From: an uncultured Lachnospiraceae bacterium
Lineage (GTDB): Bacteria; Bacillota; Clostridia; Lachnospirales; Lachnospiraceae
NCBI GenBank assembly: GCA_934352055.1
Contig: CAKRJY010000003.1
Location: forward strand, 124,001-188,000
Direction of reading: 5' to 3'
DNA length: 64,000 bases
Part shown: in pieces, positions 62,199 to 64,000 of the stretch
Layout of the letters: each line of letters begins with the position of its first letter
How positions within the stretch are numbered: position 1 is the first letter of the stretch
Notes under the pieces: generated by a model
What the model was told of the DNA's origin: nothing
Database searches by the model: none
What the model saw: the letters and a program-made list of their open reading frames with translations, nothing else
Translations under genes and position numbers: made by a program

Positions 62199-62236
62199 AA
62201 AAGGAGGCGTCCTCTTATGGGGCGCCTCCTTTTATC
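62199..62236 (+). terminator. Terminator of the cysteine-rich gene
   Basis: AAAAGGAGGCG (62199-62209) pairs perfectly with CGCCTCCTTTT (62223-62233) around a 13-base loop and ends in T. The 228 bases that follow up to 62464 hold nothing I recognise. Confidence 0.88.
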
Positions 62237-62464
62237 ATCTTTTTTTATTTTGTTTTTGTATCCTGTTTTTTCTGGTTCCGTCACATGGATACGAACTTTC
62301 ATTTTTTGTTCTATTTTCTTTTTTTCGCATGCATTCCTCATCAACTTCGTAACATTCATTGTTTCTCAGAATCAATCGCTTCATATCTGCATCTTTTCTT
62401 TTCTATTTTCCTATTATTTTATTCTAACTTTTATATTTCGTCATATAGTAAATAAAAAACGCTT

Positions 62465-62800
62465 ATGGAAAATGAAACGCTTTCGCTTTATGACAACCGC
62501 TTACAAAACAAAGAGATTAATATCCTAAAAACCATTCTTCCTTACTTAGGATCCACCGCGCAAAAAAATATTTCCATGATGATTTCTTTTTTACAGATGC
62601 AAAAAACAATGGAATATTTTGAAAACCCGGAAAACACGATGCAAATACATGCCATGGAAAAAAAGAATTCTACTTCAGACATTCTAAACGCTGTAAAGGT
62701 CTACTGTAATGACAATGAAAAACGTCAGATTGATCAGATTTTGAATGCTCTACAAATGCTATCCACCTATGAAATTCTATTTAGCGGAGGAAACAATTAA
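62465..62800 (+). CDS. Small helical protein of unknown function
   Basis: A 111-residue protein, predicted all-helical (LYDNRLQNKEINILKTILPYLG; a middle helix MISFLQMQKTMEYF; a C-terminal RQIDQILNALQMLSTYEILFSG). No motif or signal peptide is visible. The ATG lacks a strong ribosome-binding site. The stop and the next start are overlapping (TTAATGG), so the two genes form a pair. I do not recognise the family. Confidence 0.6.
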   Translation: MENETLSLYDNRLQNKEINILKTILPYLGSTAQKNISMMISFLQMQKTMEYFENPENTMQIHAMEKKNSTSDILNAVKVYCNDNEKRQIDQILNALQMLSTYEILFSGGNN

Positions 62801-63078
62801 TGGATACATCATTTCTAAACAATCCCATGTTCCAGTCTCTTCCAAGAGAAAAGCAACAGTTCTTACAGGCCTTTGCCGCACAGCCTCACAATGGCAATGC
62901 AAATGAACTGGCAAGTCAGCTCTCTAATGCAGCCATGCAGGCCAAGACGCAAGGTCTTAGCTTTACCGATGCAGAAACAACGCTTCTCATCGGCATGTTA
63001 AAACAGAATATGTCTTTGGAAGAACAAAAAAAGGCGGATCGTATCATACAACTGGTACATACGTTCCGCCCACATTAG
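62800..63078 (+). CDS. Small helical protein of unknown function, partner of the preceding gene
   Basis: A 92-residue protein, starting MDTSFLNNPMFQSLP and rich in Gln/Ala helices (EKQQFLQAFAAQ, ELASQLSNAAMQAKTQ), then LTDAETTLL- and MLKQNMSLEEQKKADRIIQLV-type segments. No catalytic motif or signal peptide is seen. GGAGG lies 9 bases before ATG 62800. Together with the previous gene it is rightward, beside the leftward leuS. Confidence 0.62.
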   Translation: MDTSFLNNPMFQSLPREKQQFLQAFAAQPHNGNANELASQLSNAAMQAKTQGLSFTDAETTLLIGMLKQNMSLEEQKKADRIIQLVHTFRPH

Positions 63079-63110
63079 ACGCAGGGATGCATTCTCTGCG
63101 TCCCTTTCTT
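63078..63110 (+). terminator. Terminator of the small-gene pair
   Basis: GACGCAG (63078-63084) pairs with CTGCGTC (63096-63102) around an 11-base loop, followed by CCTTTCTTCT. The stem starts at the last base of the stop codon. It lies between the pair and the convergent leuS stop (63111). Confidence 0.6.
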
Positions 63111-64000
63111 CTATTTTGCTACGATATTGATAATTCTGCCCGGTACATAAATTTCTTTTATTATGTTACCGCTCAGCTTGTCACCAAGTGCTGCCTTACC
63201 GGCTGCAATCGCATCCTCTTTTGCAATATCTTTTGCAACAGAGATCACTGTTTTTGTCTTTCCATTTACCTGTACGGCAATTTCAATCTCATCATCTTCC
63301 ATTGCCTTTTCATCGAATTCCGGCCATTTTGCTGTAAACACAGACTCTGTATGACCTAATTCCTGATACAATTCCTCACTGATGTGTGGTGCAAACGGTG
63401 CAAGTAAGATAACAAGTGTTTCTAATGTCTCCTTATCCACCTGCCCCTTCTTTGCCAACTCATTTAATTTGTTGTTATGTTCCATAAATGCAGAAACAAC
63501 CGTATTCAGGCTGAAGCTTTCCAGACGTGTTGTCACATCATATACCAGACGATGACGTTCCTTAATCACCTCAGGTGATGCCGCTGCATTGTCATCTTTA
63601 TGATTCATGACAAGATTCCATACCTTTGTCAGGAAACGATAAATACCTTCGAGTCCTCTGTCATCCCACATAGAATCCAATTCTGGTGGTCCAATAAAGA
63701 GTTCATACATACGAAGTGTATCACAACCATAGTCTCTTACGATATCATCCGGTGAAACGATGTTGCCAAGAGATTTACTCATCTTTGTCATAGCACCGGT
63801 CTCTTTATCACGACCGCAAACCATACCTTGATTGAAGAGTTTCTTAAATGGCTCATCAAAATCAACCACACCGATATCATGTAAAAACTTCGTGTAAAAT
63901 CTGGAATATAACAGGTGAAGTACTGCATGCTCTACACCACCAATATACATATCTACCGGCAAATACTTATCTGCTTTTTCCTTTGATACAAGCTCCTTGT
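63111..64000 (-). CDS. leuS: Leucyl-tRNA synthetase, C-terminal part (5' end outside window)
   Basis: About 296 codons from the right edge to the stop at 63111. It begins in the catalytic core region ADKYLPVDMYIGGVEHAVLHLLY, has the KMSKS loop (MSKSLGNIVSPDDIV), then the anticodon-binding alpha-helical domain and a C-terminal domain ending VPGRIINIVAK. It charges tRNA-Leu. The editing and Rossmann (HIGH) parts lie outside. The reading frame extends past the first internal start candidate to base 64000, so it is a truncated window copy and not a short gene. Confidence 0.96.
   Translation of the reverse strand, partial: KELVSKEKADKYLPVDMYIGGVEHAVLHLLYSRFYTKFLHDIGVVDFDEPFKKLFNQGMVCGRDKETGAMTKMSKSLGNIVSPDDIVRDYGCDTLRMYELFIGPPELDSMWDDRGLEGIYRFLTKVWNLVMNHKDDNAAASPEVIKERHRLVYDVTTRLESFSLNTVVSAFMEHNNKLNELAKKGQVDKETLETLVILLAPFAPHISEELYQELGHTESVFTAKWPEFDEKAMEDDEIEIAVQVNGKTKTVISVAKDIAKEDAIAAGKAALGDKLSGNIIKEIYVPGRIINIVAK

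Noticed and set aside
62237..62464. Possible small genes or RNA in the T-rich gap after the cysteine-rich gene
   Set aside because: Short Phe/Ser-rich frames only, no ribosome-binding site, no tRNA-like features and no stable hairpin beyond the terminator at its start.

Overview
The window looks like chromosome from a low-GC, spore-forming member of the Clostridia, most likely Lachnospiraceae. The support is gene content: yqfC-yqfD, a SpoVB/MurJ-type flippase, SpoIIIE/FtsK, a BofC-like protein, LexA next to a LysM SOS protein, Rex, an ABC-F protein, DUF3048 and DUF378 proteins, and a NadD-YqeK fusion. There are no tRNA or rRNA genes, CRISPR arrays, prophages or insertion sequences. Almost all of it is core housekeeping DNA packed into long operons with gaps of a few bases or short overlaps. 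No gene-free stretch exceeds 300 bases.

Layout. 1-5030 is rightward: the end of an RNase E/G gene, then rplU-prp-rpmA (promoter and leader before rplU, terminator after rpmA), obgE, yhbY, a nadD-yqeK fusion and rsfS. At about 5 kb transcription reverses, and from there to 61.8 kb nearly everything is leftward. The first leftward gene is a XerS-like tyrosine recombinase. An inverted repeat (6143-6180) sits just upstream of its promoter, followed by a second structured element (6191-6288). Next come plsC and the divergent yneA-like/lexA SOS pair with three LexA boxes. 8.4-14.4 kb holds rluD, lspA, aroB, ylmH, sepF, yggS and a HlyD-like protein (division, ribosome rescue, lipoprotein processing). 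14.7-24.4 kb is the cell-shape operon: mreBCD, a very large PBP2, minCD, rodA, mgsA, a D,D-carboxypeptidase and a small P-loop protein. 24.5-34.1 kb holds a PLP lyase, miaA, mutL, mutS and two flavoproteins. 34.2-43.3 kb holds a BofC-like protein, the flippase, a DUF3048 protein, ybeY, a degenerate PgpH-like protein, phoH, yqfD, yqfC, rlmH and a zinc-ribbon/TPR protein. 43.3-52.8 kb holds folD, fhs, ftsK/spoIIIE, uppP, a TepA-like ClpP-fold protein, glgA and yebC. 52.8-61.8 kb holds a CBS/CorC membrane protein, mazF, alr, nnrDE, a coiled-coil protein, rex, an ABC-F ATPase and icd. A short rightward island (61.97-63.08 kb) carries a cysteine-rich small protein and two unrecognised small genes, and the window ends inside leuS.

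How the genes work together. Most serve envelope growth and division: MreBCD/RodA/PBP2 elongasome, MinCD, SepF, UppP, Alr, flippase and carboxypeptidase. Others serve ribosome assembly and translation quality (Obg, YhbY, RsfS, RlmH, YbeY, YlmH, RluD, L21, L27, MiaA, LeuRS). The rest cover DNA repair and SOS (MutSL, LexA), chromosome segregation (XerS-like, FtsK) and one-carbon, NAD and cofactor metabolism (Fhs, FolD, NadD, NnrDE, YggS, Icd).

Less ordinary points are: the XerS-like gene with a dif-like repeat at the strand switch; a 52-base near-identical inverted duplication (4560-4611 and 8263-8314) around that region; a PgpH homologue whose HD dyad is replaced by Tyr-Arg; a mazF without an antitoxin gene; minCD without minE or a local divIVA; a perfect palindrome over the -10 of the rex promoter; and the small rightward island beside leuS.
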